A DNA stretch of 64,000 nucleotides. It comes from Patellaria atrata CBS 101060 (taxonomy: Eukaryota; Ascomycota; Dothideomycetes; Patellariales; Patellariaceae). This document shows, piece by piece, positions 11,641 to 24,375 of the stretch; position 1 is the first letter of the stretch; each line of letters starts with the position of its first letter. The stretch covers positions 1,611,038 through 1,675,037 of the forward strand of contig MU006091.1 of the NCBI GenBank assembly GCA_010093705.1, in the 5' to 3' direction. The notes under the pieces were generated by a model, which ran no database searches, was not told the origin of the DNA, and saw nothing but the letters and a program-made list of their open reading frames with translations. The translations under genes were made by a program, and so were the position numbers.

Positions 11641-12408
11641 TCAACTGTAGACACTATCAGCATCTATCATTTATGAGCTTCCGATTATCTTACAAAAAAC
11701 CACATTCCAGCGCCTAAACCAGTCGCCGCAAAGCGGTAGAAGCGAGGAGCGGGATGGACATGAATTGGGTGACTTCCGTGGGCATGAGCTCGACCAGGCC
11801 CAGCCATAATGTGGGGAGTGGCTTTTGACTATCAATTAGAATTAGCAGGATGCTTCAGAGTTTAACAGCACATTTTTTACATACTTCAGGCCCCTGAGAG
11901 AGGAAAAGCAATTGTACTTGAGATCTGGCGTGACTTTTCGAATTGATCCACCAGGGAGACGGATGAAGTGAGGTCGTGAATGATAGCTAGGCGTCGGTAT
12001 TATTCAGGTTCCGCACAACTTGGCAGATTTGCAGCTCGATCAACAAGACAGAGCAAGGGTGCGATGAATCGAGGGCCTAAAGGGGCCGTGCTTGCATCTT
12101 TAATCCTCTCACTTTTGGCCGTCAATAGCTTTTCCTTCCCATTGTTGCGCCTCGAACAATACAATTGTCATCCGACCCTCCATTATTTAGAGAACTACTG
12201 TCATCAATCCTATTGTTGCCAGTTTATCTATTGACAGTATTTCCTCGAGCTCATGACCATAGCTCGCCCTTCTTCGCCGCCTACATGTCGCGTCACAAGT
12301 TTCAAGCTCGACGGAATTCTTCTAGCTTGAATCCATTACAAGCACCTTTATCCTCCACGAATTCTTGAACTCTTCAAAATCATATCACAATTCGTTCACA
12401 TATCTACA

Positions 12409-14346
12409 ATGTCTGAAGCCGCCGCTACACCTTCCGTCAAACCTCTGAATCGTAAGTTCAAGGGAGCTTCGAGCATCAAGGATTATGAGATTATTCGCAA
12501 GCTCGGAGAAGGCACATTCGGGTATGATCGGATTGCAACGTGTTTTGCGATCGTTTTCCCTGAATGTGAGGCTAATTCGTACTCAGAGAGGTTCACAAGG
12601 CCCAATCCCGAAAGAATGGAAGCATCGTTGCGTTAAAAAAGATCCTTATGCATAACGAGAAGGACGGTTTTCCGATTACCGCACTCCGTGAGATCAAACT
12701 GCTCAAGATGCTTTCGCACGTCAACATCTTGATGTTGGAAGAGATGGCTGTTGAAAGGCACAAAGGTCTGTTCACCTGAACTTGCCGACAGGAATGGAGC
12801 TGATTGAAGTATAGGTGAAGGCAGAAAGAAGGCAACTTTGTATATGGTCACGCCATACATGGATCACGACTTGTCTGGATTGCTCAATAATCCCGATGTT
12901 CATTTCACCGAACCGCAGATCAAGTGCTATATGCTACAACTTCTAGAAGGACTGAGATATTTGCACGACAGTTCAATTCTTCACCGGGATATGAAAGCTG
13001 CAAATCTTTTGATCAACAACCGTGGCATCCTTCAGATTGCTGACTTCGGTCTTGCCCGCCATTACGATGAGCCAGTACCTCAAGCTGGAAGAGGTGGTGG
13101 TGAAGCTAAGAGAGACTACACATCACTAGTTGTCACAAGATGGTATCGTCCACCCGAATTACTACTGCAACTTCGACGATACACCACCGCCATCGATATG
13201 TGGGGCGCAGGGTGAGAACCAAATGTCTCTCTTTACTTTTTGCATCAGCTAATTCTCTTAGTTGTGTTTTTGGCGAAATGTTCAAGAGAGAGCCGATTCT
13301 TAGAGGAACCAGCGATTTGAACCAAGCCCATATTATCTTCGATCTCGTTGGTGCACCTAATGAAGAAAACATGCCTGGTTGGAGTCAACTACCAGGTTGC
13401 GAAGGCGTCAAGCATTTCGAGCCAAGGCCCGGTAACTTGGCTCAACGATTCAGAGAGTAGGTCTTCTTCTTACCTCACGTGAACCCGGAACCAGTGTGAC
13501 TGACAACCAAAAAGGCAAGGCTCTTCTGCAATATCGCTATTGAATGATCTACTCAAACTTGATTGGCGGAAACGCATCAACGCCATTGATGCTCTTAATC
13601 ATCCATATTTCCGGAACGATCCGAAACCTGCCAGGCCAGAAGATCTTCCTGCGTATGCAGATTCTCACGAACTGGACCGTCGCAATACTAGAGGTGAGAG
13701 ACCAGCTCTACCCCCAGCGCCTGCTGGGGGTACTGTTGGCATGGGACCAAATGGAGAATGGGCCGGGCCAAATGCATATCCCAACAATGGCGACAGAGCT
13801 TCATTGAGAGGTGGTGTATGGCCGCAAGACCGCGGCCCTCCTGGCTCAGGACCCCCAGGACCTCCTCCAGGGCCTCCCCCTCGCGGGTATGACAGCCGAG
13901 GACCCCATGGTCATCATGATGGCCGCCGCCGTCCCGCTTGGGATCAAAATGGCCCGCGGCACAATGGTCCCCCGCATGGTCCGCCACATGGTCCCCCACC
14001 TGATGGTATGCGACATCCATTACCACGACCACCACCCCCACCCGGAGGACGAGGCGGAAACGGGAAGCAGGTTGATACATACATCCCACCTTATTCTTCG
14101 GCTCCTCCTCGGCGTCGATCACGTGAGCCGGAGGACCGGAAGCCCAGAGAACATGATGATCGGAGACCTGTTTCATCAAGGGATGATAGAGCACCACGTC
14201 GTGATGATCGAGATTACAGGGATAGAGAGCGCGGTGGAGAGCGACGTGACCACAACCGGGACCGCAGAACTACTAGAAGCAGAAGTCCCAATGACAGAGA
14301 CCATCGGCCAATTCGTGACCGAGATCGAGATATTTATCGAAGATAA
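12409..14346 (+). CDS. BUR1: Serine/threonine kinase Bur1 (CDK9 family)
   Basis: Five exons: 12409-12521, 12587-12765, 12815-13211, 13262-13456, 13515-14346; 571 residues. Bur1 is the P-TEFb-like CDK that phosphorylates elongation factors and the RNA polymerase II tail in the nucleus. The kinase domain spans about 26-340: glycine loop GEGTFGEV (33-40), catalytic lysine K55, and PITALRE (67-73), which is the CDK9 signature helix. [10 protein letters not shown] (154-163), DFG (174-176) and a T-loop with [14 protein letters not shown], activating Thr about 205, follow. The tail is proline/glycine-rich, then Arg/Asp-rich with RD repeats, typical of filamentous-fungal Bur1. All introns are 48-65 bases and join the conserved kinase motifs in frame. 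A partner cyclin is expected but is not in this window. Confidence 0.95.
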
Positions 14347-14940
14347 TCCAAGCAGAAATCAAGCTATAACGGGTGGTAGGATTGTTTACTGGGCGTTGGA
14401 TTTCGGGGCAAAATCGCTGGTGGTTTAAAAAATCTTGGCTGGGCGTTCAAAGGTTGTAGTGGAGGTACAGCATAGCGTGGCGTCACAGGTTAACACTACA
14501 CTTTTACTGCTAGGCATGTGAAGATTGATTCATGAGTTAGGATTCTTATTTATGTAGTTCTACATTATTTGCTGCGACGTCAGTTGCATGAGCTTTAGAA
14601 CGGGGCGCTAGCCACGTATCTAAAGCGTATGCCATCCAAGTTTGAAGCGTTAAACCTTTAAATACGAGTACTGTTGTTGATCTTGAACCCTTTCTTGCCT
14701 CTTTGATTGCGTGATTTACTTTGACATTTAGTTTGACAAGGCTAACAGAAATCTATATTGCATTATTGCATTCCAGAACACTGAGTCATCAGTTCCAAGT
14801 GGAGGTACCGTAGCGAGACAAGACAAGCACCAAGTGAAATCTAAATCTTCGTCCGAATGCGTTCTGACACTTCTCCTCTACATAAATATTTACTTTTGCA
14901 GCAGACGTGTAAAAACAAATATCAATTGACATATACAAAC
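14347..14940. other. Intergenic region BUR1-HOM3
   Basis: This gap of 594 bases lies between two genes in the same direction, so it should contain the BUR1 3' end and the HOM3 promoter. No ORF of interest and no strong specific motif is seen. Confidence 0.5.
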
Positions 14941-17048
14941 ATGTCTACACAGACAATGACTAACGGCGATTCGATACCGCACACGCAAGAGAAGGATTTA
15001 CCAGGCGGGTGGGTTGTTTTGAAATTTGGTGGGACAAGCATTGGCAAATTCCCTACCAATATAGCAGAGATTGTGCGGTATGTAAACATAATCACTCTGA
15101 CTATACATCTCTTGGATGCAATTGCTGACTTTATCAAAGGTCTGGCCTGGTAGGGAATCGAATTGCTGTCGTGTGCTCTGCAAGAAGCAATAATACAAAG
15201 GCTGAGGGTACCACGAACAGGTGAGTCAAAAAAGTTCTGTGCCTCGGTCCCGCCAACCGTCATGAAACCTTTTTTCAACTACACCAGGCAAAAGCACACT
15301 CCTTAACATTGTATAGACTTCTGAGAGCCGCCCGCGAGACTGAGAAGAGGGGCAAAATTACCTACTTGGATATCGTCACCGCTATTCAGGAAGACCACGT
15401 CGGTGCAGCCGACGACAATATCAAGTCTGGAGAGATCAAGGCACAGTTGAAGCAAGCAATAGTAGAAGAATGTGCGGACCTTATCAAGATTCTCGACTCT
15501 ACTCACCATTTAGAGGAGGTTAGCGTGAAAGCCGAGGACAAGATTATTAGCAAGGGGGAAAAACTGAGCTGCCGTTTCATGGCCGCCTTACTCCAGGATC
15601 GTGAAATCAACGCTCATTACGTAGACCTTTCCGATATCACTGATAATGGTATTCGCGGACTGGACGATCAATTTTACCAGGGATTGGGGCATAATATTGC
15701 TGATAGAATCAATGCATGTGGTGATGGTGCAGTTCCAGTGATTACTGGCTACTTTGGAAGTATCCCTGGAGGTCTCCTTAATGCAATCGGACGTGGTTAC
15801 ACAGATCTTTGTGCAGCACTCGCTGCTGTTGGAATCAAGGCCAAAGAACTCCAGGTCTGGAAGGAAGTGGATGGCATCTTTACCGCTGATCCACGCAAAG
15901 TCCCAATTGCCCGTCTCCTACCCTCTGTATCTCCGTCGGAAGCGGCAGAGTTGACGTTCTATGGATCTGAAGTTATTCATCCTTTTACCATGGAGCAAGT
16001 CATCAAAGCACGTATCCCGATCAGGATCAAAAATGTCATGAATCCTCGAAATAGCGGGACTATAATTTTTCCAGACTCCACCGAGGAGTTTTATTCCCCA
16101 ACTAAACCGTCGCTTGCTCCCGCTTTGTTTCGTACCCGAAGCTCCAGCATCATTGATCGCAATCTACGCCCGAAGCGCCCCACCGCAGTTACTGCGAAAA
16201 GAGGTATCGTTGTTCTTAACGTCCATAGTAATAAGCGCACCCGGGCTCATGGTTTTCTCATGAAAATATTCTCAACTTTGGACAAATGGCGTCTCACGGT
16301 CGATCTAATCTCCTCCTCTGAGGTCCATGTCTCCATGGCATTACACTCTGAGTCAGCAATGCTGAGTGGTGGTGGTGTGGATGAATTGAAGATTCAAGAT
16401 GAGGATTTGAAAGGTGCAGTACAGGATCTCTCGGAGCACGGGACTATTGATCTAGTGCCACAGATGGCTATTATCAGTCTGGTTGGTAAGCAACTTAAGA
16501 ATATGGTCGGTATAAGTGGGAAGTTCTTCTCGGTTTTGGGGGACAATAATATCAATATTGAAATGATTTCGCAAGGTAAATACAGCATACCTCTCATTTA
16601 CGCTCATCTTCCCTTTCCAACCTTGTCCCCTCACAGTATTATTTCATTCTTCGGGTCGTTTTTCCAGACCAGTCCTAGATGTCTTCGTACTCCTTCCTCT
16701 TGGTGCTTGGAAAAAGCTTTTCGTCGTCAGTCTCAAATACGCATTTGTATTCAAAATATGGAGGTTGGACTTGTTTTACATCTTCGAGGCAAAACAGGCT
16801 GTAGCTAGCTCTTCTAAGTAGCATACTGATCTCTGTTTTCGTATTGTCGTTCACCTTCTGTTTCGACCCAAGGCAATTTCTTTACACAATTTGTACCAGT
16901 ATTCTTATCATCAGTATCTTCACGATGTACATGCTAACTTTTTATTACAGGAGCCAGTGAAATCAATATCTCATGCGTGATTGAGGAACGCGAAGCCGAC
17001 CGCGCTCTCAATGTCATCCACACGAGCTTGTTCACTTTCCTAGAGTAG
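14941..17048 (+). CDS. HOM3: Aspartate kinase
   Basis: Four exons: 14941-15077, 15140-15220, 15317-16575, 16951-17048; 524 residues. Aspartate kinase phosphorylates L-aspartate, the first step toward threonine, methionine and isoleucine. The nucleotide-binding motif KFGGTSIGKF is at about 28-37, followed by VGNRIAVVCSARS. The amino acid kinase domain continues to about 340 and includes ITGYFGSIPGG, GRGYTDLCAA and VDGIFTADPRKV. Two ACT domains form the C-terminus: the first around GIVVLNVHSNKRTRAHGF, the second beginning MAIISLVGKQLKNMVG and ending in exon 4 with EINISCVIEEREADRAL. ACT domains bind the feedback inhibitor threonine. The last intron is 375 bases, several times longer than others here, with branch-like gctaac just before the acceptor. 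Its first part stays open in frame, so retention would swap the end of the second ACT domain. Confidence 0.94.
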
Positions 17049-20000
17049 CATATGCATGGCCATGGTGTTTAAAATAGATTGGGAGGCAATATATCAATTT
17101 ACACATACCACTTCGTCTCCAAACTCATATATTGCTCACCTAGTCAACTGTTACTTACTTCTTTGGAACAAATATCATCTCGCCTCGCTATTATCAAGAC
17201 CATACTTTCGTGGTCGGCTAACCTCCTAGCCCCATTTTTCGTGGTGTAATACACATTAATATAATCCATATAGTAACCGCCGTATTTCTTTACGCGCCGA
17301 CCGTTCAGCCCCAATAAACGAGATACGCCTATGCCATGCATACCTAGCAGTAACAACTGCGCTGCACGTTCCTTCCAATGATTATCTCTTCCGTAACCGT
17401 CCCTACTACCCAAAGCGCCAATAGTACAAGGACCTCCATCTCCGACTTCTGAGCCGTCACGTTTTCGTACCACGGGAACGATTGCACATATTTTATCGAC
17501 GCGATGCAGACTCCTATAGAGAAAAAAGGAAAGAAGATTGAGTGGTGATGAGAGAGTTTATTCAAAGGAGGCTAGGCCGCTAGTCTAGAGATGGGCAGGT
17601 ATGATAATGACATCCGCATTATGCCTGGTGTAGAGGCTAGTTCTGCGTGCCCCCGCTTGGGTCGAAATGTACACTGATAATCATCCGCACTATATATTTC
17701 TTCCAACAATCTTCTTAGACGCCGTCTCCTGCTCGAATCAGCGAAACCCGCTTCCCCTCCCTCCCCCCCGTTCTCTCCCTCGCAATCAGCGTGTCCAACA
17801 TCCACATCAAGTGTTAGCTGTTTCTTCGATCATTCGACCGTACACTGTTTCCTTGATTGACGTCTGATCACTCTTAATGTCGAAATTTATATTCTATCTG
17901 TACCACGCCTTGAAATTTCAAGCAATTAAACGGCAAGTACAAGCGCAAACACAACGTCGTTTATTATAGTCAAGTCCAGTGAATACATCTATGACGGCCA
18001 GATCTTTCATCACTCGTCGATAAGCAAAGAACGCAGATCAAGGATTAACAAGAGGAAATCGAATATTGGAATAGTAAACTATATCTCCTTTCGATGGAGA
18101 ATATAATATAGATATCTGCAAATCAGGAATGGTCTTTACGGCCTCTAGTAAGATTATTTGGACGATGTAGGATTGGGAAATAGGAGCTAGGGATCAGTAT
18201 GGAGTGAGTAGAAAATGCACGAAGTAATCAAAGATAAGTAGTTTAATCTGAAAATTAAAACTTTCCTTTTATACTCCGTAGAATTTCTCACGATCTGTAC
18301 ATCGTGGCGAGATGTCAATGCCACAACTTCGACAGGAGGCAGAACCAAAACTCCGCGCTTCAAAGAGACGACGAAACGATACAACCACCAAGTCCAATGC
18401 ACGAAAAGCAAATGGGTATCATACAGAAACATCAGACGAGCGGACCCGTTTGTACGGCCGAAAGACCCAAAACCCCAAAGTCAACGAGACGAACGCGACG
18501 AGATAAAAGTTCCAGAACTTGACGAGAACAGCCAGAGTAAAAACCCCCAAAGCTCCCAAAACACCGAGAGCACCAACAGAAAACACAAAGCCAGAACACC
18601 ACGAACAGATGAGCGACCAAACCCAGGATCATGAGGTGGACCTGCTTCGGGGTGTTAGTCCCTCTACATCACCCTCGTTACCGAGTACGCTTCCGGCGGC
18701 TACCTTGCAGTTGGGCCTATACAAAATACCAACGTCTTCCCTTAGAGCGGTTCTATCCGTTAGTAAATGCTAGAAGCTTACCTACGAAGAATAGACTAGC
18801 TATCCGCCGCTAGATCGGAGTTTTACCTTAGTCCTCGAACTAGAATAACCTAACTAATAAATACTAGATCTTGAGATAGATTATCTTCGGGGTATAAATC
18901 CCTTCTACGTCACCCTTATTACTAGATAAACTTCCCAGGGCTACCTTGCGGTTAGGCCCACAAAAAATACTAACGTCTTCTCCTAAAGTGGTTCTATCCG
19001 TTGGTAAATGCTAGAAGCTTACCTACGAAGAATAGACCAGTCATCCGCCGCCGACTCAGAGTTTTAACCCTGACCTTACAGCGCGATCCGGATGCGGTGG
19101 AAGGGTTCCGCGGTGGGATTGATGGAGGGTGAGACTGAGGTTGATGTTAGCCGTGTTCCTTTTAAGACTGGTTGGAAAGTAAAGTTGGGAACTTAGAAGG
19201 AAGAGGTTAGGTTTCGGGTTGTGGGTTTAGTTGGGATATAGGGTGGTGTAGGTGAATTGAGGGGAATTGTACAGAAAAAGGGAATAGGGGATAGAGATTG
19301 AGAGACGAAGAAGGAGAAGTTGTACGGAACAGAGGGATAGTGGATATACAAAACAGGTGAAGAAGAAGGAATGGGAGAACAGATGGAGTCGAAGGGATTA
19401 CAAAAAGTAGTAAAGAGGAAGAGGTTCTACAGAAGAGACGGATAGGGGATATTGTCAAGGCTCAACCTCAGATGGAAGCTGAAAGGTATATTGCTACATG
19501 TACATGAAGCTTAAACTTGAGGAAAGAAAGTAAAAGAGAGTGTCAGAATAGCGTGAGCTGTCCTATTAAAGTACAACATGACTAAGCTACTGGATTATCC
19601 AAGGCACTTATACCTATTGGGTCTAGCCCGTGACAGATATGCAAGACAAGTCGAGAGGAGAGAATTGAAGCATAGGTAGAATTCAAGAGACTACAGAGAG
19701 TAGTAAAGAGGAGATTGTACAGCTTAAACTGTACGATGATATGGTGCAGTAGATAAAATTAAGCAAAACGTAAGGAAAAGGTGGCGCTCAAGGAGCGTAC
19801 AGAAGTAAGATCAAGAGCAAGGGGTTACAACAGATCTGTGAGATTATACCACTACGGCAAAAGGCCGGCCGCATCTTGCTTTGTGATTGGTAACTGCGGT
19901 CCTACAGGTAATCTAATTGTGTCAAGAGTCATACGAAGGAGGGACTAAGCAGATCGCTAGTATGATATCTATATAAAGTACCGGACGTATCCATATTATA

Positions 20001-22656
20001 GTGTAGATAGTTTCTCATTAAAGAATTCTTATCCTTCCTTCCAGATCTGAGATTTCATACTCTAAAAACACCAACGTGACTCCAGACCAAAATCAAGTTC
20101 TCACTACTTCTGAAATACCGTAGACCAACGAAAGTAAACAATTTATCGTGCATTTAGACATCTTATTCCAATAAAATATTGCATTCGGATTACAATCATG
20201 CAACATAAACTATCAGCGTTTTGCATCCTCTCAACTGTAGAGGAGCGTATACTATATCAAACCGGACACCTAACACCCTACTCAACCAACGGATACGCAC
20301 CGTTCCCGAAGTGGAAGCATTTTCAAATTTCATAGAACGCAGCATGGTTGAGACATTATTTGTCCGTAGGGACAATCCGGGTTTTCAGGTAGCCAACAAT
20401 CACCCTTGCCCCTTACAATGGAACTATGCCGGAGGGAAAAAAAAAGGAGAGAATTTTACAAAAAGCTGTAAGGTAGGGTATACCCTCTACCTATCTTCTT
20501 AGTGGAGAGTTGTATATGTTCTGTTTGCCTATGGGGGGGGATGTTCTGTCAGCTGTATGAGGTTACTGGAGTCACCTGGGTGATTTTGGTCTCCGTACCA
20601 GAGGTAACGAGAAGGGGCATGGGAATTGTAGCGAATTTAAAGGAAGATCAGTTCTCTGCAGGGAGCTCTTTGCCAATAACTTACTTCTCGTGACTTGTGA
20701 CTTCAAAACGTTTGAGAAATGCTCCACTGGATTTTGAGCTGGTTCCAGAAATAGAGACATGCATCTATAGGAAAGAGGGAGTTTCTAACAGAGACAATTG
20801 CATCGCACTTTCTGAACCGAATGCAGAGTGTTGAAATAGAAAGGGCTCATTTGTATGCATTTCCTTTGCTATTTACGTTATGTTATTCTGGTAATCGATC
20901 TTCCGTGATCACACCACAATGAATCCTCACTTCCTATGACCGCGTCCTTTATGCTCACTCTAGAAGAGTTCCGCAAGAGAGAGTCTCTGTAGAAGAGTCG
21001 TAAGAGAAAACTACCGTTCTTCTTCAAGTCACAGGGTATGTCAGTGTATTAGGGAAATATACGGCTAATCACTTCTCTGTTGTCGTAATTGTATGACTAG
21101 GTTGGGATCCATTCAATGAAACAAGTGTAGTCAAACAGAGAATAGAGTGTTAATTGAAGGAATCATTCGAAGAAGTCTCGATGGTGTCTGAGATGGCTGA
21201 CCTGTAGCAGCAACTACATCACGTCAATTTGAATGGGCATAGCAAACACAAAGTAATGATCAGTTTGGAAAAGCATAGACGCGCTTGCTCTATGTGTTTG
21301 CACCTTCATTGTTATGATGCTATCTAAAGTTGAGAATATTGAACTGTGCAACTAAGTTTGAATTCAAAACCATCACTTCTGGTCGCCCCATGTAGAATGT
21401 TTTGACTTAGTTGCGTTCCATCACCAGATATATTTCCTTGACTTTGCTTTGACTTCGTGATAATCTTCTAGTGCATTTGACTAGACGTGTGTCGTAAAAG
21501 TATCAATCATCGATGACTATGATAAGGATATCCGTAATTTGGATGCAGTGGTAGAATATTCGATAGCTTTGTTTGAGGATATTAGTATTTTGACTTCATC
21601 AAGCAGTGTTGACCCAGCTGAGAGCCATAAATCTAACGACACACGAACTTAAGATAGGACGGGATAAGTTTGGGTCTGGCGCTCCACTGCGATTAGAACC
21701 TACTTAGCTTTGGCTCGGGCATATTAGAGTAAGACTTCATTGAGGAAGGTTTGACTCACTGGGAGACCATGGATGAAGTTCTCTCAACTCTTTATTCTGA
21801 GTTTGGTTGCAGTTAGATATCGCTTTTCCGCTTTCTGCTGACGCTTGGAATTCCTTTCTTGCTTGTGGGACTTCTTGAATCTTCGAGTTTGGTCTGGACC
21901 AACCACCCGAATGTCCTCTAGTCAAAGGAGCGAGCCATCCGCAATCACTTTCTCGCGTGCGGTGCGGTTGATCTTAATCACCACTTGAGCGTGGTGAGCT
22001 TCCGTTTGCGCGGTGTGCTGCCAGACGCCTGGATTAGAAGTTAGCTTTGATTCTTGCATAGAAACCTACATTACTTTGATGTTGTGGTGAGAGCACCGAT
22101 GATGAGATTTACAGTATCACACGATATCCAGCACCATCATCTATCAGTGAACGCTCCAACATAGCAAACGTACCTGTTGAATCGGGGCCAGGCGTCGACA
22201 AGCCCGCCCGCAGGAATAGAACGGCCAATAGTAGATAAAGCTGGTAAATAAACAAACACAATGGAATAGCTGGAGTGCACTCAAGGACCGATGTCGGTCC
22301 TTAGGCAGTTGTGGAAGAAAAGATAAGAAAGACCGGGAGCTGGGGAATTTCAAGAATCTATACTAGTGCCAAGGTCCGCCCACATTAGCCAGGCAACAGT
22401 GTTTGTTGACAGTGAAGAAGTGAGTACGCGGGTACGGAGGGAGTTAGGGGTAGACCCGAATGAAGGAAGGGGTATCTTGCACCGAGGAGTCATCAATGCG
22501 GCTGCTGCACACCTAAGCTAGCAAACTGTGAAGCCCACTTCGTAAAGAACGTTAATTTATCCTTTAAGCATGTCAGTGTTGTTCTGGAGAGCAATTACAC
22601 TATAGCTCCAAAAACGAAGCATACAAATGAAAGTTATATCGCTTAAACATTTTTGC
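17049..22656. other. 5.6 kb gene desert
   Basis: No gene is supported. The region holds two overlapping minus-strand open frames at 17.14-17.57 kb without a usable ATG, a tandem repeat at 18.6-19.1 kb, and a strand-asymmetric purine-rich stretch around 19.2-19.45 kb. The remainder is AT-rich with dense stop codons, as in decayed repetitive DNA. Confidence 0.55.
18625..19079. repeat. Two-copy tandem repeat, 240-base period, transition-rich divergence
   Basis: Unit 1 (about 18625-18864) and unit 2 (about 18865-19079) align with a 240-base offset through shared blocks such as ggttctatccgtt, aaatgctagaagcttaccta and cgaagaatagac. Where they differ, unit 2 commonly has A or T where unit 1 has G or C (for example gaggtggacctg against gagatagattat). 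That bias suggests repeat-induced point mutation (RIP), a fungal genome defence acting on duplicated DNA. The parent sequence is not recognised. Confidence 0.7.
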
Positions 22657-24375
22657 CTACTTCCTTTTACGCGTATACTGTTCAGTCATGACAGTATATA
22701 ACTTCCAGCATACCCAAGTTATCCCAACCACAACGGCAGCCACAGTCCCCCACTCCACGTATGCTGCTCGATCCATGTCTAGCACAGGTACTGTCAACTC
22801 ACCAATTAGTCCTCCAGAGCCATTCCCTACTGCATCTGGTGGCACATGGTAAAACATTGTACGATCACCAAACAGCCCATCATAACCCAGATTAACCCTA
22901 TCAAACGGATTCACACTCATCTTTGTACCCTCTTCGGCGGCACATGCCCAAAAGACAGCAGGCCAAGGGATCGAAACATGCTCCAATCCAGAAGTATTGT
23001 GGCTCGGGGAGACATAACGCAAATGTAAGGGGATGCTGACCTCCCAATCCGCCTCATTTGCGGCGAAATCGCGTGGATAAGCAATCTCAAAGAGCGCAGT
23101 CGAACCCCATTTCTTGATCACATAGTCTGGAGCTTCAAGATCGGTTTCCCCGCTAATACTACGTAACTGACGGATTCGCATCGAAGAGAGAAACAATGGG
23201 TCAGCAAAAGCATATCTATCTATAAACATGTGACTAGGGAGCGTGAAGTAGGAGTGCAATGCGCACCCGGCAAAAGGGACTTTTAAGTTTGAGCGTGGGA
23301 AGGTCAGTTGTAAAGTTGGATGCAGCCCAGTTGGCGTCTTGAAGGAAGCTTTGAAAGTTGCTGGCGCAAATGATGGGAGTGGATGGTGACGGGCTGGGAA
23401 GGAGAAGCGGGTGGGCTCTATACGTTCGTAAGTCGGCTGAAGACCTATAGTGGAGCGGGGACTTGCGCACTTGGATGATCATCGCGCCCAAGTATGGTGA
23501 GAAACCCGCCTAATTTAAGTTCCTCGTGTTCATCGGGTTTTTCTGAGCCAAGGACCCCGATCTCGATAGACTCATCAGCTTTAGGAGAAGTGATCGCTTC
23601 AGTCCAACCCGCTGTAGTAGGACTAGCAGACCAGTAGGCTTTGACAATAAGTGTATGCGATATGCTGTCATAATCAAAGTCTACATATGATGCAGATAAC
23701 AGTGTATCCGCGTTTTCGTAACATGCCGAATGTTCAGTGGGACATATTTTCTGCTGGATGTAAGTCACTAGCTCACGAAGAAGTGGTAATCGGTAATAGT
23801 ATTGGAACGACGAGGTTGTTGAAAAGCGCTCTGAGAGAATTGGAAGGCCAATAAAAGTTTCCTGCCCGTTCAAATAAGTCTGAAGTAATTGGAAACTATT
23901 ATAACCTCATGCGTACCTGTGGAGAATCACATTTCAGATCATTCGAGAACACCTTCTTCAGTATTGGACATACCCGCGAGCTAAGTGCCAAAATTAGATT
24001 TCATATTATGTATAGTGATGGACTATCTACATACGCCTCAACTTTTTGATGTGGTGTGAACAGAACATGGAGACCCGGTCCCGCTAACGAATTAAACGGT
24101 GAATACGCCGTCCATGTGTGCTCTTCTGACCATCGTATATGTAGCTCATAACATTGCTTCAATGTTAATAACAACTAGGAATTATAAGCTAGATAATACT
24201 GGGACAATTCATAGCATCATACTTCTTGCGGTAGCTCGTCAAAACCTAGAGTGATTCGATGTTCTTTTGCAGCTTTGAGATTTTTGACTGAGAATATCTG
24301 TCCAGAAACATTCAATTGTGAAGGATCAAAGGAACCGTTTGGATCGTGCAATAAGTAGGTAATTCGATGTTTCAT
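22657..24375 (-). CDS. PBN1: Pbn1 / PIG-X family, GPI mannosyltransferase I subunit
   Basis: Five exons in transcript order: 24223-24375, 24035-24174, 23917-23980, 23471-23879, 22657-23417; 508 residues. Pbn1/PIG-X stabilises Gpi14/PIG-M, which adds the first mannose to the GPI anchor precursor in the endoplasmic reticulum lumen. The N-terminus (MKHRITYLLHD, DPSQLNV, then SVKNLKAAKEHRITLGFDEL) and later LCP-like, FIGLPILSERFS and RFSFPARHHPLP segments follow the fungal family. The C-terminal half has the PIG-X core (HSYFTLPSHMFIDRYAF, IPLHLRYVSPS, PWPAVFWAC). One membrane segment sits near the end (about 478-498, VEWGTVAAVVVGITWVCW), leaving a short basic tail, as expected of a type I ER protein. 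The 53-base fourth intron uses a weak GTGCGC donor; I chose it because it restores a family-like join. It lies downstream of AOS1 on the same strand. Confidence 0.88.

Larger units (their letters stand above)
9345..12408. other. Intergenic region with repeats and a decayed island
   Basis: About 3 kb separate the 5-phosphatase from BUR1. It holds a 29-base near-perfect direct repeat (10.05 and 10.17 kb) and, from about 10.44 to 11.64 kb, a GC-richer island with interrupted open frames, described separately. The rest is AT-rich and shows no supported gene. The final 400 bases should include the BUR1 promoter and leader. Confidence 0.55.

Noticed and set aside
16576-16801. Continuation of the aspartate kinase frame as the true C-terminus
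   Set aside because: It lacks ACT-domain character, while splicing to 16951 restores the conserved EINISCVIEEREADRAL end.
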